Position numbers and translations under genes: made by a program
Shown: piece by piece, positions 16,018-25,287 of the stretch
Layout of the letters: every line of letters starts with the position of its first letter
How positions within the stretch are numbered: the first letter of the stretch is position 1
Assembly (NCBI GenBank): GCA_964491875.1
Contig: CAZBIC010000013.1
Span: 96,743 to 160,742 of the forward strand
Direction of reading: 5' to 3'
Length of the DNA: 64,000 nt
From: JADJPG01 sp964491875
GTDB lineage: Bacteria; Verrucomicrobiota; Verrucomicrobiia; Limisphaerales; JADJPG01
The notes under the pieces: model-generated
What the model was told of the DNA's origin: nothing
What the model saw: only the letters and a program-made list of their open reading frames with translations
The model's database searches: none

Positions 16018-19000
16018 ATGAAAACACATCTCAACCCTCCCCGGCGAACGCAGCGTTGTCTGCTCCTCGCCACGGCCCTCGCGCTGCCGACTCTCGCGCA
16101 CGGCCAGCTCGTGACGAACTGGACGGCGTTCAACGAGCACGCGCCCAGCACAATCACCGCGCCCAATGTCACCGCGTATAACATGCGTGGTGTCGTGTTG
16201 GCCGCCGACCCAGGCACCGCTTTCCCGCTCTCGGGTCCGCTCACCAATTTTGTTGCCTCTGGCTATCCGGCCGGCCAATCGCTCAGCGCGAGCCTGGTGG
16301 TCAGCACGCTGGTCCGCAGCCCGGACCTCTTCCCAAATGCCGGCATGGGTTACGCCTTTCCGGGAACTCCCGCCTACGACCTCTTCACGCCGGGCGGCAC
16401 ATCCATCGTCGACATGGGTAACGCCGGCAGCGCGATTGGCCTCGGCAACTTTGCCGGTGGCGCTATCGCGGGCAATGACACCGTCGTCCTCACGTTCACC
16501 AATCTCGATCCGTCCATGCGCTACGCGTTTCGCGGAAACGCGGTGCGCAACGGCACCGGCGTCGGCACGCATTCCGGTCGCTGGACGATCTCGTCCCTCG
16601 CCGGAGCCGCGAGCGCCGCAGACGCCGGCACGCCCGGCGTGATTACTTCCGCAAATCTGCCCGGCATTCCCAATCTCACCCTCACGAACTGGCAACAAGT
16701 CTTCCAGAGCGGCGTGAACACCAACGGTGATCTCGTCGGCTGGGATGACATTGCGCCGGGGCCGGACGGTTCCTTCTCGGTCATCACCAAGGGCTACAGC
16801 GGTCCGGTGAAGGACTTCTACAACAACATGGGGCCGAACGCCGGTCCCGGTTCCACCTTCACGAACGCGTACGGCGCGCTCGGTTACGCGCTGTCGGACA
16901 TCGCGCTGATCGAATACGGCCCGCTGACGCCTGTCTCCATCGCGACGCAACCGGCCGGCACCACTTCCCTCACTGAGCTCTATCCGCTCAAGCTGAGCGT
17001 GAAGGCATTTGGCACCGCGCCGCTGTATCAGTGGTACAAGGGGACAACACCCATTCCCGGCGCAATCAATGCGACCTACGAGAAGGCCGCTGCGGAAGTG
17101 GACGACACCGGTGTCTACACCGTCGTCGTCAGCAACGGATTGAACTCGCTCACCAGCACCCTCGCGCAAGTCACCGTCATTGAAGACGTCGTGAAACCCG
17201 TCGTTGTCGATGCCATCGCCGGCGGCACCTTCAATCAGATCACCGTGCAATTCAGCGAACGCGTCGACCTCGCGGCGGCGATCGTTCCGTTCAACTACAC
17301 GCTGGTCGGCGGAATCGATCCTTCCGGCGTCACGCTCGTCAGCGCGGGATCCACCGAGAGCGGAACCGTCGTGACGCTCGCCATCGATTCTCCGCTGACG
17401 GAAGACACCATCTACCAGCTCAAGGTGTCGAACATTCCCGACCTCGCTGGAAACGTGACGGACGAAACCGTGACCTTCGCCTTCCGCACCTGGGTGGTGA
17501 CACCGGCGGGCGGCGTGAAGTTTGAAGTGTTCACCGGCATCGGCGGCAATCTTGTCTCCGACCTCACCGGACATCCGAACTTCCCGAACAGCCCGACCGT
17601 GACGACCAATCTCACGACATTCACCAGCCGCGAATTCCTCCCGACGGATTCCCTGGAAACCTACGGCGGCCGCATGCGCGCGCTGTTCATTCCTCCGGCC
17701 ACCGGCAGCTGGATTTTCTATCTCAACGCGGACGACGGCTCGGCGCTCTACCTGAACCCGACCGGCCCGGATGCCGCAGGCAAGACGTTGATTCAATCGC
17801 AAACCGAATGCTGCGCGTCCTTCGCCGCAAACGCTTCGGCTCCGCAATTCCTCACCGCAGGCAAGGCGTACTACATTGAGACGCTCTATAAAGAAGGCGG
17901 CGGCGGCGACGTCTGCCAGGTGGCCGTGAAGTTGTCGAGCGATCCGACCGCGCCGGCGTCATTGACGGCCATTCCGGGCTCCTACCTCGGCTATCCTTCC
18001 GCACCCGCTGGATCCGCTGGAACCATCGGCATCACCGCCGCGCCGGCGAACATCTCCACCAACGAAAACCAGCTCGTCACCTTCACGGTGACCGCCACGA
18101 ACACCTTCTCGCTACCGATGGCGTATCGCTGGTTCAAGAACGGTACGGAAGTCCCCGGCGCCACCGGACCTTCCTTCTCATTCGTCACGACCATCGTGGA
18201 CGACGGAGCCACCATCGTCGCTGAAGCGTCCATCGTGGGCGCCAAGGTTCTCACGCCCGCCGCCACGCTGAGCGTCAACAACGACACCACGCCTCCAGTT
18301 GTCGTCAGCGCCTCGGCCGATGCCAGCTTCATGAAGATCATCCTGAAGTTCGACGAATTGATCACGGCTGACTCCGCTGGTGACGAGTTCGGCTACGAGT
18401 TCACCGCCGGACCGAACCTGCCTGGAATTCCCCTTGCCACCCCGGGCGCCGACGGACGCAGCGCGATACTCACGCTCGACACACCGCTGGTCGCGGACTC
18501 CACGTACACGCTCGCCGTGAAATCGCCGACTGACCTCGCGAACAACACCGTTCCCGTCGGCACCACCGTCACCATCCAGACGTGGAAAGTCGCGTCCGGC
18601 TTCGTGACCTTCGATGTCTACGACACCGGCGGCGGCAACGACGTCGCGATCCTCACCAGCCATCCGTCCTTCCCGGACAATCCGCAGGTCACGTATTACC
18701 TGCCTGGCTTCGACACGCGGAAAGTGTTCCCGACCAATTCGCGTGAAGGTTACGGCGGACGTTTGAGCGGCGTGTTCATCCCGCCGACTTCCGGCAACTG
18801 GATCTTCTACCTCAGCAGCGACGACTCCTCGGAGCTCTACTTCAATCCGAGCGGCAAGGAACCGGCGGGCAAAGTGTTGCTCACCGCGGAAACGGCCTGC
18901 TGCAATGGCTTCGCCTCCCACGCCTCTGCCCCGCAGGCGCTCATCGCCGGCGAGCAGTACTACATTGAAGCGCTCTACAAAGAAGGCGGCGGCGGCGACT

Positions 19001-20211
19001 ACTGCCAGGTCGCGGCCAAGCTTGAAACGGATCCGACCGATCCGAACACGCTCACGCCGATTCCGGCCGCGTGGCTCGGCACCTACGTGAACCCGGTCGG
19101 CCTCGGCGTCACCATCACGCAGAACCCGACCAGCCAGTTCGCGCCGCGTTCGGCTCCAGCCACAGTGGTCAGCACGGAGGAATTCACGACGAGCGGCGCA
19201 GGCTACTCGGTCCTCAACGGCATCGAAGGTGCCAACCTTCCCGGCCCCACGGAACTCTGGCTCTACAACTCCACCAGCGGCTCTTGGGCCGCCAACGGCG
19301 GCGAAGGCGTGAAGAACAGCGCGCTCAGCACCCCGTTCCTCACCGTCACCACGCCGGGAGTCGTCACCGTGACCTTCAGTCACCGTTACAACTTCGAGGA
19401 TGACGGCGGCGACCCGAACGGCATCCGCTGGGATGCAGGTCTCGTGCGCGTGAGCGTGAACCGCGGCGCTTATACCACGGTTCCGAACACCGCCATCACG
19501 GGTGAGAATTACAAAACCGACAAACTGATCGGCGGCAATTCACCACCCATCCGCGGTCAGTATGCCTACAACGGCCAGTCACCCGGCTTCGCAGCAGGCA
19601 CCTTCGTGACCAGCACCGCCACGCTCGGAACGTTCGCTGCCGGTGATGTCATCTCCGTGCAGTTCCTCGCCGCCTGGGACGAAGGCACCATCGCGACACC
19701 GGCTCCGAACTGGGAAATCAGCAGCGTCGAGTTCTCGCCGGCGATGGAGAATACCGGTGCGGACAGCGCGGTGACCTTCACCGTTGCCGCCACCGCCACG
19801 CTCAACGGCGCATCGACTCCGGTCACCTACCAGTGGCAGCGCAACACCGGCAGCGGCTTCGTCGACATCGGCGGCGCCACGGGAGCCACCTACTCGTTCC
19901 TGCCGAACATCGGTGATGACGGCGTGATCTTCCGTGCGATCGCCCGTTCCCCCGGAGCGGAAGCCACCAGCACCGAAGCCACGCTCTTCGTCACGCCAAA
20001 GCAATCCATCGCGAAGAACGGCACCACCACCGTCGTTTCGTGGCCCGCCCCTTCGTCGGGATATGTCCTGGAGGAAACGTCAGCGCTGCTCACGCCTGCG
20101 ACCACCGTCTGGACACCGGTCACCATCACGCCGGTAACCGCTGGCGGCATGAACACCGTCACGATCCCAGGCACGGCCACCGGCCAGAAGTTCTATCGCC
20201 TGACGAAGTAA
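16018..20211 (+). CDS. Large secreted protein with duplicated Ig / SbsA-Ig / PA14 modules
   Basis: 1397 aa with a signal peptide (hydrophobic LLLATALALPTLAHG, cleavage after AHG). After a unique N-terminal region (about 25-315) comes an Ig-like domain (318-395), a Big_5/SbsA-like Ig domain (396-495, PVVVDAIAGGTFNQITVQFSE) and a PA14-type domain (498-655, with IPPATGSWIFYLNADDGS). The same three-part block recurs at about 660-1020 (PPTSGNWIFYLSSDDSS) with high similarity, including the CC-containing segment and the LYKEGGGGDxCQVA stretch; this is an internal duplication. A further Ig-like domain (about 1245-1325) precedes a C-terminal module ending FYRLTK that recurs in other secreted proteins here. 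PA14 and Ig domains suggest glycan or surface binding. No catalytic residues recognised. A strong terminator follows at 20264. Confidence 0.88.
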   Translation: MKTHLNPPRRTQRCLLLATALALPTLAHGQLVTNWTAFNEHAPSTITAPNVTAYNMRGVVLAADPGTAFPLSGPLTNFVASGYPAGQSLSASLVVSTLVRSPDLFPNAGMGYAFPGTPAYDLFTPGGTSIVDMGNAGSAIGLGNFAGGAIAGNDTVVLTFTNLDPSMRYAFRGNAVRNGTGVGTHSGRWTISSLAGAASAADAGTPGVITSANLPGIPNLTLTNWQQVFQSGVNTNGDLVGWDDIAPGPDGSFSVITKGYSGPVKDFYNNMGPNAGPGSTFTNAYGALGYALSDIALIEYGPLTPVSIATQPAGTTSLTELYPLKLSVKAFGTAPLYQWYKGTTPIPGAINATYEKAAAEVDDTGVYTVVVSNGLNSLTSTLAQVTVIEDVVKPVVVDAIAGGTFNQITVQFSERVDLAAAIVPFNYTLVGGIDPSGVTLVSAGSTESGTVVTLAIDSPLTEDTIYQLKVSNIPDLAGNVTDETVTFAFRTWVVTPAGGVKFEVFTGIGGNLVSDLTGHPNFPNSPTVTTNLTTFTSREFLPTDSLETYGGRMRALFIPPATGSWIFYLNADDGSALYLNPTGPDAAGKTLIQSQTECCASFAANASAPQFLTAGKAYYIETLYKEGGGGDVCQVAVKLSSDPTAPASLTAIPGSYLGYPSAPAGSAGTIGITAAPANISTNENQLVTFTVTATNTFSLPMAYRWFKNGTEVPGATGPSFSFVTTIVDDGATIVAEASIVGAKVLTPAATLSVNNDTTPPVVVSASADASFMKIILKFDELITADSAGDEFGYEFTAGPNLPGIPLATPGADGRSAILTLDTPLVADSTYTLAVKSPTDLANNTVPVGTTVTIQTWKVASGFVTFDVYDTGGGNDVAILTSHPSFPDNPQVTYYLPGFDTRKVFPTNSREGYGGRLSGVFIPPTSGNWIFYLSSDDSSELYFNPSGKEPAGKVLLTAETACCNGFASHASAPQALIAGEQYYIEALYKEGGGGDYCQVAAKLETDPTDPNTLTPIPAAWLGTYVNPVGLGVTITQNPTSQFAPRSAPATVVSTEEFTTSGAGYSVLNGIEGANLPGPTELWLYNSTSGSWAANGGEGVKNSALSTPFLTVTTPGVVTVTFSHRYNFEDDGGDPNGIRWDAGLVRVSVNRGAYTTVPNTAITGENYKTDKLIGGNSPPIRGQYAYNGQSPGFAAGTFVTSTATLGTFAAGDVISVQFLAAWDEGTIATPAPNWEISSVEFSPAMENTGADSAVTFTVAATATLNGASTPVTYQWQRNTGSGFVDIGGATGATYSFLPNIGDDGVIFRAIARSPGAEATSTEATLFVTPKQSIAKNGTTTVVSWPAPSSGYVLEETSALLTPATTVWTPVTITPVTAGGMNTVTIPGTATGQKFYRLTK

Positions 20212-20263
20212 ATCGTCCGCGCGGACGTCTCAGAAGGGCTCGCGCGGTTTGACCCAGAAGCAA

Positions 20264-20298
20264 AGAGGCCGGGAAGGATTTCCCGGCCTCTCTTTTTT
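20264..20298 (+). terminator. Intrinsic terminator after 16018-20211
   Basis: A 12-bp stem AGAGGCCGGGAA (20264-20275) pairs with TTCCCGGCCTCT (20280-20291) around a 4-nt loop and is followed by CTTTTTT (20292-20298). This is a textbook rho-independent terminator 52 bases after the stop codon, separating this gene from the CotH gene at 20354. Confidence 0.95.
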
Positions 20299-20353
20299 GG
20301 CGAAGGCAGGATCATACCTTGCCCTGACCGGCTCGGATCATTACGGTGACATC

Positions 20354-23300
20354 ATGAATCCTCAGAAGGTTCCCACGCCCGCGCCACTGCGTCGCGCCCT
20401 CCTCCGATCCCTCAGCCTGTGGATGGGAGTTTGCTTCCTCGCGATGTTCAGCATCGCCGCCACCGCCGCGACGCTGCCCGAGATCGATGTCTCCACCCTT
20501 CGCGTCGAATCCGGCACGCACCTCACCTTCCAGTTCCAAGGCACGCAGCCAGACCCTGGCGATTTCACGATCGAAGTCGCCACCAGCTTCGCCTCCAACG
20601 GCGATTGGACTCAGGCCACGCAAGCCGTCGTCACGGCCGTGGCGGAAGGCGTTTTCCGCGTCAACGTCGCGCTCGCCGGCAACCAAATGTTCTGCCGCGT
20701 CCGCACCATTGATTCCGGTGTCGCCAGTCCGCCGATCTTCATCAACGAGGTGATGAGCGACAACGTCAGCACCTTCGCTGAACTCGGCGGCGGCTTCTAC
20801 GACTGGATTGAACTCTACAATCCGAACGACACCGCTGTGGACTTGAACGGCTACGCGTTGAGCGATGACGAAACCATCGCCGGCAAATGGCGGTTTCCCG
20901 GCGTGTTCATCCCCGCGCAGGGACACCTCATCGTCTTCGCCTCCGACCTCAATCGCACGAATGCTGAGGCGCAGCTTCACACCAATTTCAAACTCAGTTC
21001 CTCCGGCGAAACGCTCATCCTCAGCGATGCCGCGCTCCGCCTCGTGGATCGTTTCCAGTTCCCGAGTCTCGCGCCGGATCAATCGATCGGTCGCGTCCCT
21101 GATGGCACCGCCGACTTCCAGTTCTTCGCCAAAGCCGACGCCACGCCCGGCGCGGAGAACGAAAACATCACCACCGGCCCGGTGCTCATCGCGCCGACGT
21201 TCTCGCCCGAAGGCGGCTTCTTCGACGGCCCGGTTACCGTCCAGATTTCCGGTGCTGAATCGAACCACATCATTCGCTTCACGCTCGATGGCTCCGCGCC
21301 GACGCCGCAGTCGCCGATCCTGTCCTCGAATCTCGTCCTGACCAAATCCACCGTCGTGCGCGTGCTCGCGCTCAACGCCCAGGGCCACCGCAGCGCGCCG
21401 GATGCGCGAACGTATTTCGTCGGCGTGAACCATTCGCTGCCGATCATTTCACTCGCGACGTCCCCGACGAACATGGCTTTCCGCAACGGCTACCTCTACG
21501 GCATGGGCCCGAGCGTCCTCTCCGCGCAGAATCAGGTCCTGCAGAATTATCCCTACAGCGGCTCCTACGCGTGGATGAATCGCGAGGTCGAGATCGCCAT
21601 CGAGTTCTACGAGACGAATCAAACCCTCGGATTCCGCCAGCGCGCCGGCATGAAAGTTTTCGGCGGCTGGGGCTCGCGCGGTTACCCGCAAAAGTCGCTC
21701 GCGCTCTTCGCGCGTCGTTCCTACGGCGCAGGCAAGTTCGACTACCCGATCTTTCCCGGGCTCGGCGTGAACGAATTCGAATCATTCGTGCTCCGAAATT
21801 CCGGCAACGACAACCAAAGCACGCACCAGACGCCGCCGCGACCGCCCATCTCGAACTTCGGCCCCACGCTCTCCTACGGCAGCTACTTCGTGAACGGCAC
21901 CTTCACGATAATGCGCGATGCGATGATGCAACGACTGATCGAGGACGACACCCCGCTCGACACGCAAGCGTACCGGCCGGCCGTGGTTTACCTGAATGGC
22001 GAGTACTGGGGCATGTATAACCTCCGCGAGAAAACCACCGAGGACTACGTCATCTCCCACCACAACTTCGCGCCCGGCAGCATCGATCTGATCGAAGGCT
22101 ACGGCACCGTCAACGCCGGCAGCGGCACCGTCAACACGGCGATGCGGAATTTCGTTTCCAGCCAGAACATGGCGGTGACGAGCAACTACAATTACGTCGC
22201 CGAGAACTACCTCGATATCGACAACTTCATCGACTACCACCTCGCCGTCATCTATTTCCAAAACTTCGACATCGGCAACATCAAGTCCTGGCGTCCCCGG
22301 CTGCCGCGCGGCCGTTTCCGTTGGATCGTTTACGATCAGGACTACGGCTTCGGACTCTGGCCCGCCGCGATCTATGAACCCGCCATGGCCCGCGATTACG
22401 CGGACTACAACAACATGTTCCGGTTCTACACCGCCAACACCGGCACCAGCACCGGCTGGCCGAATGCGGGCGGCCGCACCCTGCTCCTGCGCAGCCTGCT
22501 TGCGAATCCCCAGTTCAAGGAACAGTTCATCCGCCGCTGCGCCGATCTGTTGAACACCGCGTTCCGCGAAGATCGCGTCGAACAGATCATTCAAGACATG
22601 GCCGCCGTCATCCGCCCCGAGATCGGCGCGCACCTCCAACGCTGGAGCTGGGCCTCGCTCACGAACCAGGGTTACGGCGTCCCTTACAAATCCGAATACC
22701 AATCCTTCACGCAAGGAACCTGGGAGACGAACATCAATGTCCTGCTTAACTTCGGTCGCGGACGTCCCGCGAAGTTGCGCCAGGATTGCATCCAACACTT
22801 CTCGCTCGTCGGCGGACTCGGCACCGTGGAGCTGCAGGTGGAACCCGCCGGCGCCGGTCGCATTGCCTTCAATTCACTCACGCTCGATCAACTCCCCTGG
22901 CAGGGCGTTTATTTCGGTGACATCACGAACACCGTCCGCCCGCTCCCAAATCCCGGCTATCGCTTCGTGGAATGGGTCACGCCCGGTGGCGCCACCAATC
23001 GCAATCCGTACACCTTCCGCGCCCCACGCGACCGCACCAGCACCATCACCGCGCGCATGGAAGCCGTCGACACCAACGTCGTCGGCCCGTCGGAATTGTT
23101 GATCTCCGAGATCCAATATCACGCCGCCGACGCCACTGACTCCGGCGATTGGATTGAAGTCCACAATCCCGCCACCAACGCCGTGAACCTCAACGGTTGG
23201 ATCCTCCGCGATGCCGACGACACACACGCCTTCCCGCTCCCGAGCCAGCTCCTGCAACCCGGCGCCTCGCTCGTGCTCTGCGAGGAAGGATCCAAGTTCC

Positions 23301-23557
23301 GCCTCTACCACGCCGTCAACGTGCCCGTCGCCGGCAGCTTTGATTTCGGATTGAACAACTCCGGCGACACGCTGCGGCTCTACCGTCCCAACGGCACCCT
23401 CGCCCTCGCAATCACCTACGACGACGTCGCTCCGTGGCCCGCTCAGGCGGACGGCACCGGCTACACCCTTCAACTGATCAGCAAGCAATCCGACCCGACC
23501 CTGCCCGCCTCCTGGCGCGTCTCTCCGAACCTCGGCGGAAATCCCGGCCAGTTCTGA
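20354..23557 (+). CDS. Secreted LTD / CotH protein
   Basis: 1067 aa from ATG 20354; a longer frame to 20249 would read through the terminator and is rejected. A long signal sequence (about 1-40) is followed by a short module resembling the FYR-type terminal domain of neighbours (FTIEVATSF..W..MFCRVR, about 50-120). Then: LTD domain (125-250, INEVMSDNVSTFAEL), chitobiase C-terminal-like beta domain (279-355, FTLDGSAPTPQSP), CotH kinase-like domain (about 362-680), a repeat resembling the InlB B-repeat (about 815-880) and a second LTD (913-1035, ISEIQYHAADATDSGDW). The CotH part shows GMKVFGGWGSRGYPQKS, YLNGEYWGMYNLREKTTEDY and VYDQDYGFGLWP, so the DxD motif is intact. It is probably an extracellular protein kinase or a binding scaffold. 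Stop is followed by a small hairpin at 23580. Confidence 0.9.
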   Translation: MNPQKVPTPAPLRRALLRSLSLWMGVCFLAMFSIAATAATLPEIDVSTLRVESGTHLTFQFQGTQPDPGDFTIEVATSFASNGDWTQATQAVVTAVAEGVFRVNVALAGNQMFCRVRTIDSGVASPPIFINEVMSDNVSTFAELGGGFYDWIELYNPNDTAVDLNGYALSDDETIAGKWRFPGVFIPAQGHLIVFASDLNRTNAEAQLHTNFKLSSSGETLILSDAALRLVDRFQFPSLAPDQSIGRVPDGTADFQFFAKADATPGAENENITTGPVLIAPTFSPEGGFFDGPVTVQISGAESNHIIRFTLDGSAPTPQSPILSSNLVLTKSTVVRVLALNAQGHRSAPDARTYFVGVNHSLPIISLATSPTNMAFRNGYLYGMGPSVLSAQNQVLQNYPYSGSYAWMNREVEIAIEFYETNQTLGFRQRAGMKVFGGWGSRGYPQKSLALFARRSYGAGKFDYPIFPGLGVNEFESFVLRNSGNDNQSTHQTPPRPPISNFGPTLSYGSYFVNGTFTIMRDAMMQRLIEDDTPLDTQAYRPAVVYLNGEYWGMYNLREKTTEDYVISHHNFAPGSIDLIEGYGTVNAGSGTVNTAMRNFVSSQNMAVTSNYNYVAENYLDIDNFIDYHLAVIYFQNFDIGNIKSWRPRLPRGRFRWIVYDQDYGFGLWPAAIYEPAMARDYADYNNMFRFYTANTGTSTGWPNAGGRTLLLRSLLANPQFKEQFIRRCADLLNTAFREDRVEQIIQDMAAVIRPEIGAHLQRWSWASLTNQGYGVPYKSEYQSFTQGTWETNINVLLNFGRGRPAKLRQDCIQHFSLVGGLGTVELQVEPAGAGRIAFNSLTLDQLPWQGVYFGDITNTVRPLPNPGYRFVEWVTPGGATNRNPYTFRAPRDRTSTITARMEAVDTNVVGPSELLISEIQYHAADATDSGDWIEVHNPATNAVNLNGWILRDADDTHAFPLPSQLLQPGASLVLCEEGSKFRLYHAVNVPVAGSFDFGLNNSGDTLRLYRPNGTLALAITYDDVAPWPAQADGTGYTLQLISKQSDPTLPASWRVSPNLGGNPGQF

Positions 23558-23579
23558 TCCGCCATCAGGAAACCGTAGC

Positions 23580-23597
23580 ATCGGACGTAAGTCCGAT
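23580..23597. repeat. Small hairpin downstream of CotH gene
   Basis: ATCGGAC at 23580-23586 and GTCCGAT at 23591-23597 form a perfect 7-bp stem with a GTAA loop, 23 bases after the stop codon. No T-tract follows. It may be part of the repeat-rich gap 23558-23900, which contains no gene. Confidence 0.55.
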
Positions 23598-23673
23598 CTG
23601 AATTCCGTTGTTGGCCACCGGCGGAGTTCGATCCGATCCGGCTTACGCCAGATGCCACGCCCCCAAAATAAGA

Positions 23674-23827
23674 CGGAACGCCGAACTCCGATTCGGCGCG
23701 GCCCGGTTCCTCCGCCGTAGCCGCCGACGTGAAGAGGCGGACGGCCTTCCGCCGTTCGACGATCTCCACCTCGTCACCTCGGTGGCTACGTGAAAAAGCT
23801 CGCGCCGAATCAGAGTTCGGCGCTCCG
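23674..23827. repeat. Palindromic repeat element, copy 1 (before trpD)
   Basis: The left arm at 23674-23700 (CGGAACGCCGAACTCCGATT plus CGGCGCG) is matched by an inverted right arm at 23801-23827, with one mismatch in the core. Each arm itself carries the inner palindrome CGCCGAA..TTCGGCG. Inside are a second inverted pair, GTAGCCGCCGACGTGA and TCACCTCGGTGGCTAC, and a GGCGGA/TCCGCC pair, so the whole 154 bp can fold into a branched stem. The same arms bound a second element after trpD. Confidence 0.85.
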
Positions 23828-23900
23828 GGCGGGCGGAGGGACGCGGCCTGCGATTCGATTTTCCATTGGCGCGCGCGCACTCACTCCCTACCCTCCGCGC

Positions 23901-24956
23901 ATGCTCAGCACGTTGACTGAACAACTGCGTCGCCGCGAGAACCTGACCGAACCGCAGGTGCTCGACGCCATTTCGCAACTCACCGCCGAATCCGTTTCCG
24001 CCGAGGCCAAGGCGGACTTCCTCAGCGCGCTCGCGCAGAAGGGCGAAACGACGGAGGAGATCGCGGCGTTCGCAAAGAACCTCCGCGAGCTTTCCATCCA
24101 GCCGCCGCTCGACGCCGAGACGCGTGCGCGCGAAATCCTCGACGTCTGCGGCACCGGCGGCGACAAGCTGAACACCTTCAACATCTCCACCACCGTCGCC
24201 ATCGTCTGCGCGTCCGGCGGCGTCACGGTGGCCAAGCACGGCAATCGCGCGATCACCTCGCAATCCGGCAGCGCGGATGTGCTCGAAACACTCGGCATCC
24301 GCATCGACCTCACGCCGGAGGAAGCCGCCCGTTCGCTCAAGGAACAGCACTTCGCGTTCTTCTTCGCGCAGAAGTATCACCCGGCGTTCAAGCACATCGG
24401 CCCGGCGCGTAAGCTCTGTGCGGAACGCGGCCAGCGCACGATCTTCAACTTCCTCGGGCCGCTCATGAACCCGGTCCGCCCGAGCGCGCAACTTATCGGC
24501 GTGCCGCGTCCGCAACTGTGCGAACCGATGGCCCGCGTGTTGCAATCCCTCGGCATTCGCCGTGGCATGGTGGTGACCGGTGTCGTTCCCGTCCCGGGCC
24601 AACCCGCGCCCGCGCATCTCGACGAGTTTTCCACGCTTGGCGAAACTACGGTCGCCGAGTTTTACCAGGATCGCGGCTTCACCACCTCGGTGCTCGCGCC
24701 TGAGAATTATCCACTCCAGTCCGCCACCCTCGCGGACCTCGCGGGCGGCGACAAGGAAGCGAACGCCAGCATCGTTCGCCGCCTGCTCGCCGGGGAGGAA
24801 CGCGGTCCGAAACGGGATGCGGTTCTGCTCAATGCCGGCGCGGCGCTCTTCGTCGCCGGGAAGGTGAAATCGATCACGGAAGGCTGGGAGCTCGCCGGGA
24901 ACCTCATCGACAGCGGACGCGCCAGCGCGCAGCTCAAGACGTTGGCCGGAAAGTAA
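23901..24956 (+). CDS. trpD: Anthranilate phosphoribosyltransferase
   Basis: 351 aa, the normal length for TrpD. It joins anthranilate and PRPP to phosphoribosylanthranilate, the second step of tryptophan synthesis, in the cytoplasm. Key motifs: CGTGGDKLNTFNIST (residues 83-97, PRPP loop), KHGNRAITSQSGSADVLE (112-129), the helix segment FFFAQKYHPAFKHIGPARK, and NFLGPLMNPVRP. I chose ATG 23901 (MLSTLTEQL) because the extension to 23790 is translated from the palindromic repeat. No other trp genes lie nearby, so trp genes are scattered in this genome or at least not all clustered. The gene is bracketed by two palindromic elements (23674-23827 and 24974-25188) that share arm sequences. No attenuator or leader peptide was seen. 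Confidence 0.95.
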   Translation: MLSTLTEQLRRRENLTEPQVLDAISQLTAESVSAEAKADFLSALAQKGETTEEIAAFAKNLRELSIQPPLDAETRAREILDVCGTGGDKLNTFNISTTVAIVCASGGVTVAKHGNRAITSQSGSADVLETLGIRIDLTPEEAARSLKEQHFAFFFAQKYHPAFKHIGPARKLCAERGQRTIFNFLGPLMNPVRPSAQLIGVPRPQLCEPMARVLQSLGIRRGMVVTGVVPVPGQPAPAHLDEFSTLGETTVAEFYQDRGFTTSVLAPENYPLQSATLADLAGGDKEANASIVRRLLAGEERGPKRDAVLLNAGAALFVAGKVKSITEGWELAGNLIDSGRASAQLKTLAGK

Positions 24957-24973
24957 CGCCCAGGGTTGCATCG

Positions 24974-25188
24974 CGGAACGCCGAACTCCGATTCGGCGCG
25001 TTGGGAATCGAATCCACAGAAGGGCGAGAAGGGAACAAAGTCGGAACGGGTGAAGATGTCCGTTGATGAATCGGCTCTTTGCCGTAGCCAGAGTTGAACT
25101 CCGTCGCTCCTTCGTTTCCTTCGTTTCCTTCGTTTCCTTCTGTTCCCCTCCCGAATTGAACCGCGCCGAATCGGAGTTCGGCGCTCCG
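24974..25188. repeat. Palindromic repeat element, copy 2 (after trpD)
   Basis: The left arm at 24974-25000 is the same as in copy 1 (CGGAACGCCGAACTCCGATT plus CGGCGCG), and the right arm at about 25162-25188 is its inverse (CGCGCCGAATCGGAGTTCGG plus CGCTCCG). The 160-bp interior differs from copy 1 and contains a GTAGCC word and a short tandem repeat. It starts 18 bp after the trpD stop and fills most of the 331-bp gap to 25288; no gene is seen there. Confidence 0.85.
25111..25137. repeat. Short tandem repeat TTCGTTTCC x3
   Basis: Three exact 9-bp copies of TTCGTTTCC, followed by a degenerate fourth (TTCTGTTCC), lie inside the second palindromic element. Too short for a CRISPR; probably slippage. 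Confidence 0.85.
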
Positions 25189-25287
25189 CCCTTACGGCGT
25201 TCCAAATTCCTTCCGGAATTCCCATTGGAATCATCGTGATGGATTTGCAACCATCCGGTCAGTTCAGTGTCTTAATCCCTATCTGTC

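Noticed and set aside
25111..25137. Possible CRISPR-like tandem repeat
   Set aside because: Only a 9-bp unit repeated three times without spacers.
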